In this document: one piece after another, positions 61,692 through 64,000 of the stretch | Numbering within the stretch: position 1 is the first letter of the stretch | Layout: every line of letters starts with the position of its first letter | NCBI RefSeq assembly: GCF_002777255.1 | Contig: NZ_CP017634.1 | Location: 2,616,903 to 2,680,902, forward strand | Source: Candidatus Formimonas warabiya | GTDB taxonomy: Bacteria > Bacillota > Dehalobacteriia > Dehalobacteriales > Dehalobacteriaceae | DNA: 64,000 nt | Direction of reading: 5' to 3' | Notes under the pieces: model-generated | The model's input: only the letters and a program-made list of their open reading frames with translations | Databases searched by the model: none | Told to the model about the DNA's origin: nothing | Program-made: the position numbers and the translations under genes

Positions 61692-63266
61692 ATGACGATA
61701 CCCGTTTATGTTGTCACCGGTTTTTTGGATGCCGGGAAAACAACGTTTCTAAATAGCCTGCTGAACAGGCGTGATTGGCGGGAGGTAAGGATACTTGTCA
61801 TTCAGTTTGAAACCGGCGAGGAAGAATTTCAAAGCCGGCATCACAACTGCTCTAGCATCTCCTTCCCCAAAAAAACTCTGGAGCAACAACCGAAGCAAAT
61901 AGTTGAAGAGATTTGTAGCTGTATACAAAGCCGCGAACCCGACGAGATTTGGATCGAATGGAACGGTGTGGTTCCGTTTTCTCAGCTACAGTCTTTGCTT
62001 TTGCATTCCTCGCTGCGCCGCCTGTGTAAAATTCAAAAGGTGGTGCACATGGCAGATGCCGCGCACATCGAAAATTTGTTGGGCAGAACGGGCGGTGCTC
62101 TGCCCGAACAGATTGCGAATTGCGATTTCATTGTATTACGCAATGCACGTTCGACAGCTACCCATCATCGAATCCGGCGGCTTATGCGCGGAATAAACCC
62201 CAGTGTTGATATATATGAAATAAAGGCCTATAACGATCTATATAAACAGCTTTTCGGCAGGAAAGAACACCCTGTCAACATTTTTTTCCTAATTGTCATC
62301 CTGATTGTGGCCCTGCACTTTGTTGCCAAACCGATTCTAGAATTGTTCCAAATCCCAGTCAATACTATCATTAATGTATTTTTAGGAATCATCCTTCAAG
62401 CCGTCCCGTTTTTGCTGATCGGCGTATTGCTCTCTTCCGCAATTCAGGTCTTTATCCCTCAGGATGCCATTGAACGCCGATTCCCCAAATCAATCGGTGC
62501 GGGAATGCTTGTGGCAATTTTAAGCGGTTTCTGCCTCCCAGTCTGCGACTGCGCCTCCATCCCTATTTTTAGGAGCTTGGTAAAAAAAGGAATTCCTCTT
62601 TCAGTGGCCGTTACCTTTATGACGGCTACACCGGTAATCAATCCGGTAGTTATTTTATCGACTTATTACGCTTTCAGCGGCAACATGACAATTGTGGTCG
62701 GGCGTGTGTGCTTTGGTATTATCGCCGCTGTTACCATCGGGTCCATCCTTGCCATCTGGCCGCCGAAAGGTTATGTATTATCCGGGGGTGCGCTGGACAG
62801 GCTTATGTGCAGCTGTGGCTGCTATGAAGATACAGAATCGATCACCACTTTTCCCGGAAAGGTTGGTTTGTTTTTCCGTCATTCACAAGCAGAATTCTTT
62901 AGTGTAGGAAAATATTTGGTGATCGGAACTTTTATTTCTTCCCTTTTTCAGACGATGGGAACAAAAATATTCACGGCCCCTCAGAGCGGCACAGGTTTGG
63001 CAATTTCCCTCCTGATGATGATGGTGATGGCGTTTGTCCTCTCTTTGTGTTCATCATCCGACGCCGTTATTGCACGCAGCTTTGCCAATCAATTTCCCAT
63101 GGGTGCGATTATGGGATTCTTAGTGTTTGGGCCGATGATGGATATCAAAAATGTGATGATGCTCTCTGCCGGATTTTCAAAGCGTTTTATTGGCAGGCTA
63201 TTATTGATCGCCTTTATCGTATGTTTTACCGTGGTCTTTCTACTTTCTGGCTTGGGAGGGATATAA
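61692..63266 (+). CDS. Fusion of a COG0523-like GTPase domain and a YraQ/DUF318-type permease
   Basis: The protein has 524 residues. Residues 1 to about 190 resemble a second G3E GTPase: P-loop GFLDAGKTTFLNS is kept, but the CxCC metal site is missing (RHHNCSSISF in its place). Residues from about 200 form a permease with eight or so membrane segments and the DUF318 motifs FCLPVCDCASIPIFRSLVKKGIP and TATPVINPVV, and a CSCGCYE loop. The permease family is of uncertain substrate; the fused domain and its neighbours suggest a metal or metal-ligand. The start is four bases after the previous gene. Confidence 0.85.
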   Translation: MTIPVYVVTGFLDAGKTTFLNSLLNRRDWREVRILVIQFETGEEEFQSRHHNCSSISFPKKTLEQQPKQIVEEICSCIQSREPDEIWIEWNGVVPFSQLQSLLLHSSLRRLCKIQKVVHMADAAHIENLLGRTGGALPEQIANCDFIVLRNARSTATHHRIRRLMRGINPSVDIYEIKAYNDLYKQLFGRKEHPVNIFFLIVILIVALHFVAKPILELFQIPVNTIINVFLGIILQAVPFLLIGVLLSSAIQVFIPQDAIERRFPKSIGAGMLVAILSGFCLPVCDCASIPIFRSLVKKGIPLSVAVTFMTATPVINPVVILSTYYAFSGNMTIVVGRVCFGIIAAVTIGSILAIWPPKGYVLSGGALDRLMCSCGCYEDTESITTFPGKVGLFFRHSQAEFFSVGKYLVIGTFISSLFQTMGTKIFTAPQSGTGLAISLLMMMVMAFVLSLCSSSDAVIARSFANQFPMGAIMGFLVFGPMMDIKNVMMLSAGFSKRFIGRLLLIAFIVCFTVVFLLSGLGGI

Positions 63267-63268
63267 AT

Positions 63269-64000
63269 ATGCCGGCAAGGGCGTTTAATCCTCAGATTTT
63301 TTTAGAGTTCGTCTGTTACTCCGTTTTTGGGGGATTCATTTTTTATTTGGTGCGCAGCGGGGAATATCTTTCCTATGTCACGCCCAGAATGAAACCGTAT
63401 CTTTACTTTACAGCAATCGTCATGCTGGTATGGGCTTGTGTGGGACTTTCCAGGCTATTTCGCCCACAGTACAAAATACGCTCTGCCCACTGCTTTGTGC
63501 TGACGATTCTCATTTTATTTTTATTGCTTCCCCATAGTCCTCTCAGTACTGCCGATCTTACTGCCAATTACACCGGGGGCAGTGCCTTTAGTCAGGGTAC
63601 CCTTACCAATAAACAGATGCCATCGAATAATCCCAAGGGCAGCCCCTCGTCAAGCACCCCGGCACCTACCGAAAGCAACGCGAATACACCGGTGACTGCA
63701 CAGCCGAATGACAATATCTCCGATTCTACAGATAGTACGCCACCCAATACGCAATCGGCAGCCACGGATGATCCTGAAGCCGGGCTTTCCGGTCTGGATG
63801 CCGAAAATAAAAAAATAACAGTAGATAACGATGAATTCTATCCATGGATTGCGGAAGTCTATACAAATATGGCTAAATATGAAAGCTATACGATTTCCAT
63901 CACGGGATTCGTATTCAAAGATCCAGAATACTTCGCCGAGAATGAATTCGTACCCGCCAGACTTGCCATGACATGTTGCACCGCTGATTTGGCGCCGCTG
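63269..64000 (+). CDS. TIGR03943/DUF1980 putative permease subunit, truncated by the window end
   Basis: The frame from ATG 63269 (ribosome site GGGAGGG, two bases after the fusion gene) stays open for 244 codons to the window edge. It has two or three N-terminal membrane segments (to about residue 85), a Ser/Thr/Pro/Asn-rich linker (about 95-175), and then a soluble domain with YTISITGFVFKDPEYFAENEFVPARLAMTCCTADLAPL. The CC-x-AD motif is typical of DUF1980 proteins, which usually follow a DUF318 permease as here. The C-terminal end is outside the window. Confidence 0.85.
   Translation, partial: MPARAFNPQIFLEFVCYSVFGGFIFYLVRSGEYLSYVTPRMKPYLYFTAIVMLVWACVGLSRLFRPQYKIRSAHCFVLTILILFLLLPHSPLSTADLTANYTGGSAFSQGTLTNKQMPSNNPKGSPSSSTPAPTESNANTPVTAQPNDNISDSTDSTPPNTQSAATDDPEAGLSGLDAENKKITVDNDEFYPWIAEVYTNMAKYESYTISITGFVFKDPEYFAENEFVPARLAMTCCTADLAPL

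Overview
The window looks like a chromosomal segment of a moderate-GC, low-redundancy Firmicute of the class Clostridia (Peptococcaceae-like, for example the Desulfitobacterium or Dehalobacter neighbourhood). The assignment is an inference from gene content: AGGAGG-type ribosome sites with many TTG/GTG starts, sigma-A promoters, lipobox lipoproteins, glycine riboswitches with intrinsic terminators, and YtrA, DUF2975 and DUF4173 families. No rRNA, tRNA, CRISPR array, prophage or intact insertion sequence was seen.

1-4.2 kb: a 776-residue amino-acid ABC transporter polypeptide whose substrate-binding unit is duplicated in tandem and fused to its permease, a BMP-family lipoprotein, then a frameshifted Cys-rich peptide gene and an intact short gene that looks like a ribosomal-peptide precursor (Gly-Gly leader, four-Cys core). 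4.2-10.4 kb (minus strand): a six-gene phosphonate operon with ABC importer, alkaline-phosphatase-superfamily enzyme and PbfA-like PLP lyase. 10.8-18.4 kb (minus): CCA-adding enzyme, YcgL-type nucleotidyltransferase, a giant DUF4132 protein and a small partner. 18.6-25.4 kb (minus): a probable defence block with a 31-residue membrane peptide, a complete three-component ABC (ABC-3C) system, a phospholipase-D-fold protein and a nuclease-like protein.

25.6-28.3 kb: a DUF2975/HTH/DUF4173 operon whose last gene runs into the decayed 3' end of a polynucleotide kinase-phosphatase (Pnkp) gene. 28.5-33.8 kb: a MacA/MacB-like export system under a TetR regulator, with matching operators at both promoters. 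34-40 kb: two tandem class-3 lipases (one lacking its serine), an HD hydrolase, a GntR-DUF5808 pair and a secreted serpin.

40.2-54.3 kb: a catabolic block with IclR regulator, chemoreceptor-like protein, CstA carrier, Kbl, three xanthine-dehydrogenase-family subunits, a PreA-like Fe-S flavoprotein, an M24 peptidase-fold protein and a cupin, bracketed by two 84% identical XRE-cupin regulators that keep the same promoter. 54.4-57.9 kb: a GcvT-SHMT fusion gene preceded by two complete tandem glycine riboswitches in series (four aptamers, two terminators); a third riboswitch 3' end lies just downstream of the gene. 58-64 kb: a zinc-starvation region (ZnuA, divergent ZnuCB, a COG0523 GTPase, a GTPase-permease fusion and the start of its DUF1980 partner) linked by three copies of a 21-bp palindrome.

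Coordinates of most genes are firm. Family names come from reading the protein sequence and motifs, without database search.
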